A stretch of DNA of 7,352 nt. Origin: Clostridia bacterium (GTDB taxonomy: Bacteria; Bacillota; Clostridia; Oscillospirales; CAG-272). The notes beneath the pieces are model-generated. The model did no database searches. It saw only the letters and a program-made list of their open reading frames with translations, and had not been told where the DNA came from. A program made the translations under genes and the position numbers. This document shows positions 1 to 5,536 of the stretch, one piece after another. The stretch is taken from assembly GCA_017379815.1 (NCBI GenBank), contig JAFNVK010000017.1, positions 1 through 7,352 on the forward strand, in the 5' to 3' direction. The stretch's first letter is position 1, and each line of letters starts with the position of its first letter.

Positions 1-1795
1 CCAGGTCGTAGAAGGCCTCAACCGTGGAGTCGGTGATGAACTTCTCGGTGGAGTACTCGTGGTTGCCGTAGTAGTTGGCCACGATGGTAGCCTGGACGAT
101 GGAGGTCTGTCCGTGGGTATCGTAGGAATCGTCCTTGATGTAGCGCTCGCGCATACCCGTGATCACGATCTCGTGTCCGATCTCAAGACCGACCAGTTCG
201 CTGGTGGAATTGACCAGAACGGTGATCACGCTTCCGTCCTCACCAAAGAGGTAGAAGCCGTCCTTATTGACCACGGAGGGGCCGACGATGCCCTTGACGG
301 TGACGGTGGTGTCGATGGGAGCGAGAATGGCGTCGGCAACGGTGATGGACTCGACCTCCTCATTGCTCTCGACCAGAATCTCCACGGTCTTGGAGTATTC
401 GGTGCCGTTGTAGGAGGCGGTCACGGTAACGGTTGCCTTTCCTGCATCACCGCAGTGGAACACGGTCTTTCCGCTCTCCTCGGTGAAATAGACCACGCTC
501 TCGTTCGAGGAGGCATAGCGGATGGTCGCACCCTCAAAGCCGAGGAGCGTAGAGAAAACGGTGGTGGTCAGCTCCATGGCGGGGTCGCCCGTGTAGCTCT
601 CGAGGAACTGACCGAGGCCGTAGTACTCAACGACGTGCTTTGCCGTGTTTGCAAGATCAAATTGGAACTGCTCGTCGTATACGGCGATGGGAAGCAGACG
701 GAAGAAGCAGCTCGATGCTGCGGACTTTGCGTTGAGTGCGGTGAGGTAAACGGTGCAGATCTTGCCGTCAAAGGCGTCAAGCCAAGTAAAATCGCCTCCG
801 TTGCACTGCGTATAGGTGTAGGCGCCGGTTTCGCCGTCCAGATCAAAGAAGTAGTAGTTGACAAAGCCGCTGCCGGGAACCTTCTTGACCAGGGCGTTCA
901 CCTTGTAGATCTGCGTGGTGATGTCCTCGGTAACGGGGGTCTCGATGAGGGCCTTGACGGTGGTCTCGGTGATCCAGGAGGTGTCAAAGGCGGTGTTGCC
1001 CTGATCGTTGGACACGAGCGTTACGCTTGTCAGCTGGTTGCAGCCCGTGTAGCCAAACTTCTCGGCGCTTTCCATTTCGCTGTCCAGGATCCAGTAGTCC
1101 TTGGTGCCGGCCACCTCAACGGTGTTGCCGATCTGCACTCTCTGTGCGGCGTCCATATCGTAGACGTAGATGGAGGAGGTGCCGTCCACCAGGATAAAGC
1201 CGCTGGGCTTCATGCCGGTGGCAAAGGTGATGCGGGCAACGACACCCTTGATCTTGAGGTGTGCACCGGCCTCGGCCTCTCTTGCCTCGGCAACCGTTGC
1301 GGCGGTGTAATCCGAAACGTCAATATTGCCCTGGTTGTTTACGTACTCGATCAGGCGGGCGTTCTTGACCTCCTTGGTGCCGTTATAGTTCTGCAGGATG
1401 CAGTGGAGGAGGACCTCGTCACCCTTGACGGGCTGGTAGTCCAGCTCGGGGTAAGTCTTCTCGCCGTCGGCGCCGTAGGTGCCGTAAACCTCGATCGTGC
1501 CGGTGGCGTCCTCGATCACCATCTGGCCGTACTGGGCGTTCTTGACGCTCTTGACGGTGGCGCGGATGTAGTAGCGCTCGGTGGTGATGTTGCCGGGCTC
1601 GCCGCAAAGCTCGAGAGCCTCGGCGATGGTGATGGTCTCATACTGCGGATCGGTCTCGGGATCGGTCTCGGGGGTGGTTTCGGGGTTGGTCTGATAGGGG
1701 TTCGTCGGGTCGACGGTGCAGGAAACGAGCGCGCCCGTCATCAGCATCAGGCTGACAAGGAGAAGCGCAAGCAGGCGGAGCGTTTGGATCTTCAT
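1..1795 (-). CDS. Surface lipoprotein with repeated OB-fold-like domains and an Ig-like domain (3' end beyond window)
   Basis: Reading leftward from the ATG at 1795, the frame stays open to the window edge (598 residues, no stop), so the C-terminus is missing. The N-terminus is a lipoprotein signal: MKIQ, Leu-rich core, lipobox LVSC with C26 as the predicted lipidated residue, then a Pro/Thr/Glu/Asp linker (about 31-50). Modules, judged by eye: OB-fold-like at about 54-151 (motif MVIEDATGTIEVYG), a second at about 165-262 (FILVDGTSSIYVYD), a weaker third at about 281-375, an Ig-like Big_2-type domain at about 376-478 (ending GKATVTVTASYNGTEY), and an OB-fold-like module at about 483-576 (FYLFGEDGSVITVLV). 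Such modules often accompany extracellular nucleases, phosphatases or glycan-binding proteins, so a catalytic domain may follow off-window; none is visible here. An SD-like GAGAGG lies just upstream of the ATG and a promoter lies at 1852-1880. Coding on this strand and the lipoprotein signal are secure; the function is unknown. Confidence 0.88.
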   Translation of the reverse strand, partial: MKIQTLRLLALLLVSLMLMTGALVSCTVDPTNPYQTNPETTPETDPETDPQYETITIAEALELCGEPGNITTERYYIRATVKSVKNAQYGQMVIEDATGTIEVYGTYGADGEKTYPELDYQPVKGDEVLLHCILQNYNGTKEVKNARLIEYVNNQGNIDVSDYTAATVAEAREAEAGAHLKIKGVVARITFATGMKPSGFILVDGTSSIYVYDMDAAQRVQIGNTVEVAGTKDYWILDSEMESAEKFGYTGCNQLTSVTLVSNDQGNTAFDTSWITETTVKALIETPVTEDITTQIYKVNALVKKVPGSGFVNYYFFDLDGETGAYTYTQCNGGDFTWLDAFDGKICTVYLTALNAKSAASSCFFRLLPIAVYDEQFQFDLANTAKHVVEYYGLGQFLESYTGDPAMELTTTVFSTLLGFEGATIRYASSNESVVYFTEESGKTVFHCGDAGKATVTVTASYNGTEYSKTVEILVESNEEVESITVADAILAPIDTTVTVKGIVGPSVVNKDGFYLFGEDGSVITVLVNSTSELVGLEIGHEIVITGMRERYIKDDSYDTHGQTSIVQATIVANYYGNHEYSTEKFITDSTVEAFYDL

Positions 1796-1851
1796 GCGGT
1801 ACCTCTCATCAAATAAAATTTTTGGGGGATCTGATCCGTTCAGATACTCTC

Positions 1852-1880
1852 ATTGTACCCTTTTTTTCGTCCTCTGTCAA
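1852..1880 (-). promoter_or_regulatory. Sigma-A-type promoter of the lipoprotein gene
   Basis: On the minus strand, TTGACA (1880-1875) is followed after 17 bp by TACAAT (1857-1852). The expected transcription start is near 1845, giving a leader of about 50 nt that contains a GAGAGG ribosome binding site. It lies just downstream of the terminator of the preceding gene, so the lipoprotein gene is probably transcribed on its own. Confidence 0.85.
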
Positions 1881-1912
1881 GACGGAAACGACATTTTGTG
1901 CGTCCGTTTGAC

Positions 1913-1956
1913 AAAAAAGAGGGGACCGCCTCAGCCCGGTCGGCTGAGGCAGTCCC
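1913..1956 (-). terminator. Intrinsic terminator of the two-helix membrane protein gene
   Basis: On the minus strand, arms 1956-1942 (GGGACTGCCTCAGCC) and 1936-1922 (GGCTGAGGCGGTCCC) form a 15-bp stem with one G-U pair and a 5-nt loop. A short CTC and six T residues (1918-1913) follow. This is a classical Rho-independent terminator about 50 nt after the stop codon at 2005. The opposite strand has no matching T-run, so it acts leftward only. Confidence 0.9.
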
Positions 1957-1962
1957 AAAATG

Positions 1963-1979
1963 CCCGTCATGGGGACGGG
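1963..1979 (-). other. Small hairpin preceding the terminator
   Basis: CCCGTC (1963-1968) and GACGGG (1974-1979) form a perfect 6-bp stem with a 5-nt loop, between the stop codon of the 270-residue membrane protein and the main terminator. On the minus strand it is followed by CATTTT, a poor T-tract. It may be a weak accessory terminator or a 3'-end stabiliser. Confidence 0.4.
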
Positions 1980-2004
1980 AAAAGGCCTGTTTGGCGCTTT
2001 GTGA

Positions 2005-2817
2005 TCAGTTGTGGTAAACGTCTACCTTTACATCAACGGGACGCTCAGCAGCTCTTGCGGCTCTCTCGCTGGCGGCAGCGGCGCGGTTTGCGGCGCTGGC
2101 AACCGATGCCATGGAGGCGGCGGTAGCGGTGGCAGCGGCAGCGGTGACGGCGGCAGAGGCAGCGGCCTTCTCGTTGGCGGCGGCAGATCTCTCTGCGGAG
2201 CGAGCGGTGGATGCAGAGTAGCGCTTGATCTCGGCGAGAGCAGCCTCAAGGTTGCCGCGGAAGATCAGGGTCTCGTAGAGGTTGATGGTTTCCTTGATGG
2301 TGTCAGCACGCAGGTTGACGAGCAGGTAGAGCATTGCCTCGATCGCTGCGGCGTTCATGCAGTACACGGCGGAGAAGCTCTCGGGAATGATGGTCTCAAG
2401 GTAGGGATTCAGCTCGTTGTCCAGGTACTCCTGCAGAGCCTTTACGGCCTCGTCGAACTCGATCTGGGTAGCGTCGCGCTCAGCCTGGGTAGCGGCGATG
2501 AATTTCTTCCACTGGCTCTTCTTGACGAAGAAGGGAACGAGGGCGATGATCAGACCAACCACGAGCACGGCGACGGGAATGACGAAATCAGTCAGCACGA
2601 AGTAGAGAGCAATGGCGATGATCGCGAAGATGATGATCAGGGCGACCTTCAGCTTGGGAGCAGGGGTAGCGAGCTTGCGGTCGAGATCGTTCAGACGCTG
2701 ACGCAGAGCCTCGCGCTTTGCCACGAGCGCGTCGTGGGTCTTCACCTTCTCCAGAAGGGTCGAGAGCATCTCAATGTTGGAGTGACGCTCAGCAGCTAAG
2801 AGTTCTTTGTTTTCCAT
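2005..2817 (-). CDS. Hypothetical two-helix membrane protein with Ala-rich C-terminal tail
   Basis: This 270-residue protein is not one I recognise. Residues 1-50 are charged and helical, likely coiled coil (KREALRQRLNDLDRKL). Two hydrophobic helices follow at about 56-75 and 79-98, joined by a very short turn, so both ends should face the same side, probably the cytoplasm given the flanking KK residues at 99-100. Residues 100-200 look like a helical domain (QWKKFIAATQAERDAT). The tail at 201-260 has 30 Ala in 60 residues, and 218-244 has no charged residue, only Ala, Ser, Thr, Val, Met and Asn. The protein ends PVDVKVDVYHN. The start at 2817 is supported by an AAGGAA-type ribosome binding site and a promoter directly upstream. 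It has its own promoter and terminator and so stands alone. A role in membrane scaffolding is possible but nothing here shows it. Confidence 0.9.
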   Translation of the reverse strand: MENKELLAAERHSNIEMLSTLLEKVKTHDALVAKREALRQRLNDLDRKLATPAPKLKVALIIIFAIIAIALYFVLTDFVIPVAVLVVGLIIALVPFFVKKSQWKKFIAATQAERDATQIEFDEAVKALQEYLDNELNPYLETIIPESFSAVYCMNAAAIEAMLYLLVNLRADTIKETINLYETLIFRGNLEAALAEIKRYSASTARSAERSAAANEKAAASAAVTAAAATATAASMASVASAANRAAAASERAARAAERPVDVKVDVYHN

Positions 2818-2866
2818 GGTGAGTTCCTTTTCCTTAAATAGATTAGGCAGAGTCTACCCAATTCTC

Positions 2867-2895
2867 ATTATACTGCCGTATTTTGGAAAAGTCAA
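2867..2895 (-). promoter_or_regulatory. Sigma-A-type promoter of the two-helix membrane protein gene
   Basis: On the minus strand, TTGACT (2895-2890) and TATAAT (2872-2867) are separated by exactly 17 bp. The expected start is near 2860, with a leader of about 42 nt that includes AAGGAAAAGGAA before the ATG at 2817. Confidence 0.87.
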
Positions 2896-2988
2896 GGCGA
2901 TTTTGAAAGAAAAATGAACAAAGATACGAAAAAGTGAATTTTTTGTTGTGCCTTATCCACAGAACGTTCACACAAAGGATACTTTTAT

Positions 2989-3115
2989 AGGGGAGGCTAA
3001 TATTAACCGCCACCATTCGCCAACACCCCGTAGGGCGAGGCTTCGAAGAAGTCCACGAGCGAGAGAGGCAGAGACCAAAATCTGTATTGCAGTAACGGCG
3101 AACGAAAACTCCCCT
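2989..3115 (-). repeat. Nested inverted-repeat element, possible structured RNA or interspersed repeat
   Basis: Outer arms AGGGGAG (2989-2995) and CTCCCCT (3109-3115) are perfectly complementary. Inside them, 3013-3022 and 3096-3105 can pair over 10 positions if transcribed leftward, using G-U pairs that would be A-C mismatches in the rightward RNA. Within that, 3037-3033 and 3028-3024 form CGCCC-UACG-GGGUG, a hairpin with a UNCG-type tetraloop on the minus strand. A near-palindrome around TAATATTA lies at about 2995-3008. The element sits just past the operon terminator. It could be a miniature mobile or dispersed repeat, or an RNA made by read-through; no dedicated promoter is evident. Confidence 0.4.
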
Positions 3116-3124
3116 TTGCCGCAC

Positions 3125-3154
3125 AAAAAAAGGAAGCGCGTTGTTCGCACTTCC
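3125..3154 (-). terminator. Intrinsic terminator of the DUF5685/J-domain/membrane protein operon
   Basis: On the minus strand, GGAAGTGCG (3154-3146), loop AACAA, and CGCGCTTCC (3140-3132) form a 9-bp stem with one G-U pair, followed at once by seven T residues (3131-3125). It lies 125 bp after the stop codon at 3279, the only obvious leftward terminator for the three-gene operon. Confidence 0.87.
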
Positions 3155-3175
3155 TTCCATGGGTAGCTATTCCTT

Positions 3176-3197
3176 TTTTGGGGGAGTTTTGGGGGAG
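3176..3197. repeat. 11-bp perfect tandem duplication
   Basis: TTTTGGGGGAG occurs twice back to back (3176-3186 and 3187-3197). Together with the neighbouring 13-bp inverted repeat it forms a purine-rich tract in the operon's 3' untranslated region. Confidence 0.8.
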
Positions 3198-3199
3198 CT

Positions 3200-3227
3200 C
3201 GAGGGGTCTTTTTCAAAAGACCCCTCG
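3200..3227. repeat. 13-bp perfect inverted repeat
   Basis: CGAGGGGTCTTTT (3200-3212) and AAAAGACCCCTCG (3215-3227) are exactly complementary with two bases between them. An RNA from either strand would fold tightly, but neither strand has a T-run after the stem, so it is not a standard terminator. It may protect the operon's 3' end or be part of a dispersed repeat. Confidence 0.8.
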
Positions 3228-3233
3228 AAAAAA

Positions 3234-3275
3234 CCGCGTCCCCGCGTCCTAACCCCGCGTCCTAAAACCGCGTCC
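3234..3275. repeat. Short tandem repeat of CCGCGTCC
   Basis: CCGCGTCC occurs four times, at 3234-3241, 3242-3249, 3255-3262 and 3268-3275. The last three sit in a 13-bp period (CCGCGTCC plus TAACC or TAAAA). The array begins three bases past the stop codon of the membrane protein gene at 3279 and does not enter it. Confidence 0.75.
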
Positions 3276-3278
3276 GCT

Positions 3279-3815
3279 TCAACGCTTGCGCTGAAAGCGG
3301 GGACGGAGGCGCAGGAGGTAGGCCGTGATCAGGCGGGTCAGGGCCAGGTCGTAGAGCAGAAAGGCGGCCACGGAGAGCAGGTAGAGTGCGGGATAGATCC
3401 AAGGGCCGAGCGTAGTCTCCAGCATCGAGGGGAAGAAGGCCCAAAAGATCAGCACGATCAGAAGAAGTCCTGCGTGGAAGACGAGCAGCTTGAGGAGCAT
3501 ACAGGTGATCCTCGAGCGGGTCTCCAGCTTTGCCTTGAGGATCGGGTAATAGCCGAGAAAGAGCGCGTAGAAGACGGCCGGCGTTTTGACGGGCAGGAGC
3601 AGAAGGGAAAGCAAGGAGGTGCCGAGCCAGAGCATCCAGGGGTAGTGTCCGCCAAGCTCGATCACGGCGTAGATGCAGAGCAGGGAGGCGAGGGCCGCGG
3701 TGGAGAGATCCAGCACCTCAACGACCGAGCCGAGGAGCATCAGCACCACGCCAAGGGCGCAGAGCATGGCACACAGGGTCAGGTCCTTCGTGCGCTTGCG
3801 GATGCGGTCATGCAT
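3279..3815 (-). CDS. Hypothetical multi-pass membrane protein, third gene of DUF5685 operon
   Basis: This 178-residue protein is almost wholly hydrophobic, with five or six predicted membrane helices at about 11-33, 36-55, 58-75, 78-94, 105-127 and 138-160. A basic N-terminus (MHDRIRKRTK) and basic C-terminus (RLRPRFQRKR) are both likely cytoplasmic if there are six helices. The region ELGGHYPWM and the short helices recall small Clostridia membrane proteins and, loosely, the substrate-binding S subunits of ECF transporters, but no diagnostic motif is present and I would not assign transport. The start at 3815 has a strong AAAGGAG ribosome binding site 7 nt upstream. The gene begins 30 bp after the J-domain gene with no promoter between them, so it is probably co-transcribed and may anchor or serve that pair at the membrane. 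Confidence 0.88.
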   Translation of the reverse strand: MHDRIRKRTKDLTLCAMLCALGVVLMLLGSVVEVLDLSTAALASLLCIYAVIELGGHYPWMLWLGTSLLSLLLLPVKTPAVFYALFLGYYPILKAKLETRSRITCMLLKLLVFHAGLLLIVLIFWAFFPSMLETTLGPWIYPALYLLSVAAFLLYDLALTRLITAYLLRLRPRFQRKR

Positions 3816-3845
3816 GACAATTCTCCTTTCGCGGAAAAATCTTCT

Positions 3846-4475
3846 TTAGCAGCAGGGGATCAGGTCTCCGCCCATGCACTCGCAGCAGCAGTCGGCGCAG
3901 AGCAGCGTCGTGCAGCCGTCGCAGCAGGAGTCGGAGGACGAGGAGGTGCGGTATCCGCGTCCGTAGGTGGAGGCTTGCGCGCGCAAGCGGTCACGGGCGT
4001 CGCGGTATTCCACGTTTGCGGGGTCCATTCCGCAGGCACGGTCAAACATGCTTTGCGCGTCCAGGAAATAGCCCTTTTTATAGAGCACGCAGCCGTAGAG
4101 GAAGTACCACTCGGCCGTCTGCCGCGAGGCGGGCATGGAGCGCAGGCGTCCCTCGGCCTCGGCAATGCGGTTTTCGTTGATCATGCGGCGGATCTCGCCA
4201 AATTGCGCGTCAGAGCCTGCTCCGGCATGCGGATTTCCGCTGTAAGCGCCTCCGCCCGTATACCCCGTGCGCGAGGAGCTGCCTGCGGCACGCATTTTCT
4301 GGATCTCCTCGTAGGCCGCGTTGATCTCCTTCATCTTTTCGCTTGCCAGGTCGGCAAGGTCGCTGTCGCGGTATTTGTCGGGATGGTATTTGCGCGCGAG
4401 CGCACGCCACGCCTGCTTGACCTCTTCGTCGGTAGCAGTGGGGCTTACGCCCAGAATTTCGTAAGGAGTTTTCAT
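3846..4475 (-). CDS. J-domain protein with Cys-rich C-terminal tail
   Basis: The 209-residue protein opens with a clear J domain (about 1-62): YEILGVSPTATDEEVKQAWR, then HPD at 31-33, the signature that stimulates the Hsp70 (DnaK) ATPase. A Gly/Ser/Ala linker (65-88) leads to a helical repeat resembling a TPR (about 92-165; AEWYFLYGCVLYKKGYFLDA). The tail has ten Cys in the last 26 residues (184, 185, 188, 193, 196, 197, 198, 200, 208, 209) and ends GGDLIPCC. There is no Gly/Phe region, DnaJ zinc-finger repeat or C-terminal client-binding domain, so this is a class C J protein and not DnaJ itself. The Cys tail could bind metal or be lipid-modified; neither is shown. Its ATG overlaps the stop of the DUF5685 gene as ATGA, implying translational coupling; its own ribosome binding site (AAAGGG, 11 nt away) is weak. 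Confidence 0.93.
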   Translation of the reverse strand: MKTPYEILGVSPTATDEEVKQAWRALARKYHPDKYRDSDLADLASEKMKEINAAYEEIQKMRAAGSSSRTGYTGGGAYSGNPHAGAGSDAQFGEIRRMINENRIAEAEGRLRSMPASRQTAEWYFLYGCVLYKKGYFLDAQSMFDRACGMDPANVEYRDARDRLRAQASTYGRGYRTSSSSDSCCDGCTTLLCADCCCECMGGDLIPCC

Positions 4476-5362
4476 GTCGGTTTTTTCCCTTTCGGCTGAA
4501 TTGTCTTTTCGTTTTGCGTCACGCGCGCGGCGGCCTCGGGAAGCCCGAGGTAGAGGATGTTCGAGAGGATCTCCCGCAGCTCATCGGTGGGGTAAGTATC
4601 GATCAGCAGATAGGCGCGCTCGGCCTCCAGCAAAAGTCCGGTCATGGCCAGGCGGAGATTTTCCCAATCCGTTTCCGTGGGGGAGGAGCCAAAGCGCTGC
4701 AGGTAGGGGTTAAAGCGACCTCTTTTGCGGTCCTCGAAAAAGTCGTCGGCGGCGTCGGCAAGATAGATCCAGTGTCCGATCGCGCGGCCGACCGCAGAGG
4801 CGATGCGTGCGTTGCTTCCTTCAAGGCCATCCGCAAAGACGGCCTCCATAAGACTTGCGAAGATCGCGGCAGGCTGATCGGCGCTCGGCTGATCGGCGCA
4901 GGTGCTTTCGTAATCCGAAAGCGCACGCAAGCGCTCGGCGATCTCGGCCGAGAGTGCGGGGTGCCGCTTGGAGGCGCGCCGAAAGGCCGTGTGAAGGAAG
5001 GGGCGGGAGAGCAGGGCACGCAGCTTTTTTGCGCCTCGCTCGTCGCGGAGATCGTCCAGAAGCTTGTGGTAGACCAAAAGGGCGGAGGCGTCGGCACAGT
5101 AGGCAAGCGTCTCTGAGCGCATGGCCATCTTGCGCTTGTGGAAGGGGTGCATCAGGCAATGCTTCTTTTCAAGGATCGGCCGCTCGCCAAGGAGCGACAT
5201 CCGCAGAGCGGCCAGAAAGACGAAATCATAGCTGAGCGTCATGCGGGAGCATTGTCCCGTGCATTTGCCCATGTGCTTGCACAGGCCGCAATAAAGCGCG
5301 CGGTAGACCTCGTATTCGCGCACGCGGAGCTCGCCCTGCGAGGTGCGGATATAGCCAAGCAT
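4472..5362 (-). CDS. DUF5685 family protein
   Basis: The 296-residue protein matches the style of DUF5685: N-terminus MLGYIRTSQGELRVREYEVY followed by YCGLCKHMG. Cys at 25, 28, 34, 38 and 69, with H72 and H75, could form a metal or redox site. Two acidic motifs stand out: YHKLLDDLRDERG (98-110) and DAADDFFEDRKRGRFNPY (203-220). In pattern they recall the paired Asp-rich motifs of phytoene and squalene synthases, though that is my inference and not a known function of the family. No signal peptide or membrane helix is obvious. I chose the start at 5362 because AAAGGAGG lies 7 nt upstream and the family begins at this Met; the frame extends to an ATG at 5410, but that would place the start before the ribosome binding site, inside a leader hairpin. 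It is the first gene of a three-gene operon and overlaps the J-domain gene by 4 nt. Confidence 0.9.
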   Translation of the reverse strand: MLGYIRTSQGELRVREYEVYRALYCGLCKHMGKCTGQCSRMTLSYDFVFLAALRMSLLGERPILEKKHCLMHPFHKRKMAMRSETLAYCADASALLVYHKLLDDLRDERGAKKLRALLSRPFLHTAFRRASKRHPALSAEIAERLRALSDYESTCADQPSADQPAAIFASLMEAVFADGLEGSNARIASAVGRAIGHWIYLADAADDFFEDRKRGRFNPYLQRFGSSPTETDWENLRLAMTGLLLEAERAYLLIDTYPTDELREILSNILYLGLPEAAARVTQNEKTIQPKGKKPT

Positions 5363-5369
5363 TCTTCGT

Positions 5370-5377
5370 CCTCCTTT
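5370..5377 (-). promoter_or_regulatory. Ribosome binding site that fixes the DUF5685 start
   Basis: AAAGGAGG on the minus strand ends 7 nt before the ATG at 5362. It rules out the upstream in-frame ATG at 5410, which has no comparable site. Confidence 0.9.
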
Positions 5378-5381
5378 CCTC

Positions 5382-5407
5382 GGACGGCGCAAAAGGGCGT
5401 ACCGTCC
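5382..5407 (-). other. Leader hairpin of the DUF5685 operon
   Basis: On the minus strand, GGACGG (5407-5402) pairs with CCGTCC (5387-5382), and after a 2-nt bulge CGC (5399-5397) pairs with GCG (5390-5388), closing a 6-nt loop. The stem ends four bases before the AAAGGAGG ribosome binding site. No T-run follows, so it is not a terminator; it could stabilise the 5' end or modulate translation. Confidence 0.55.
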
Positions 5408-5427
5408 CATTTTCTCATATCTTCTCT

Positions 5428-5456
5428 ATCATATCCTATTTTTGTGTGAATTGCAA
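5428..5456 (-). promoter_or_regulatory. Sigma-A-type promoter of the DUF5685 operon
   Basis: On the minus strand, TTGCAA (5456-5451) and TATGAT (5433-5428) are 17 bp apart. The expected start near 5421 gives a leader of about 58 nt containing the hairpin and ribosome binding site. Both boxes deviate from consensus, so it should be weaker than the divergent promoter at 5568-5596. Confidence 0.7.
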
Positions 5457-5461
5457 GAACA

Positions 5462-5536
5462 TTTTGTGTGTTTTTTGGAAAAACTACCTTCACACGCGTT
5501 TTTATCTACGCATTTTTGCGCATTTTGCGCGTTTTT
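5462..5536. promoter_or_regulatory. Phased T-tracts between the divergent promoters
   Basis: T-runs recur at 5462-5465, 5471-5476, 5499-5503, 5513-5517, 5523-5526 and 5532-5536, often about 9-14 bp apart and separated by GCG/GCGC in the right half (GCGTTTTT, GCATTTTT, GCGCATTTT, GCGCGTTTTT). Near-helical phasing upstream of a strong promoter suggests intrinsic DNA bending. The GCGC-TTTT repeats could instead be regulator sites. Confidence 0.4.

Larger units (their letters stand above)
2896..3278. other. Gene-free, repeat-dense intergenic region
   Basis: I see no convincing gene in these 383 bases. From right to left the region holds a short CCGCGTCC tandem repeat (3234-3275), a 13-bp inverted repeat (3200-3227), an 11-bp tandem duplication (3176-3197), the terminator of the upstream operon (3125-3154), a block of nested inverted repeats (2989-3115), and an A/T-rich stretch leading into the promoter at 2867-2895. 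The short frames across it have no family resemblance and run through the terminator and the promoter. Confidence 0.7.

Noticed and set aside
59..1816. Long plus-strand open frame of 585 codons
   Set aside because: It is antisense to the lipoprotein gene. The minus strand has a lipobox, recognisable modules, a ribosome binding site and a promoter; the plus-strand translation is Gly/Val/Asp-rich with no family resemblance, as expected from GC-biased third positions.
2011..2799. Plus-strand frame rich in Gly and Ser opposite the two-helix membrane protein
   Set aside because: Its Gly-rich part is the antisense of GCN alanine codons; the minus-strand gene has promoter, ribosome binding site and terminator.
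2953..2961. TTATCCACA, a perfect DnaA-box sequence
   Set aside because: It is a single copy with no other boxes, no AT-rich unwinding region and no dnaA or dnaN nearby, so a replication origin is not supported; one such 9-mer is expected by chance in many windows.
2843..3160. Minus-strand frame of 105 codons in the intergenic region
   Set aside because: It begins just before the operon terminator, passes through it and through the promoter of the next gene, has no good ribosome binding site, and its composition (many Arg, Ser, Cys, Trp) looks non-coding.
3200..3227. 13-bp inverted repeat as a terminator
   Set aside because: Neither strand has a T-run after the stem; the hairpin at 3125-3154, with seven T residues, is the better terminator.
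3141..4499. Plus-strand frame of 452 codons across the membrane protein and J-domain genes
   Set aside because: It starts inside the terminator hairpin, has no ribosome binding site and is antisense to two well-supported genes.
5363..5410. Sixteen-residue N-terminal extension of the DUF5685 protein
   Set aside because: The upstream ATG lies within the leader hairpin's start region and lacks a ribosome binding site, whereas AAAGGAGG sits correctly before the Met at 5362.
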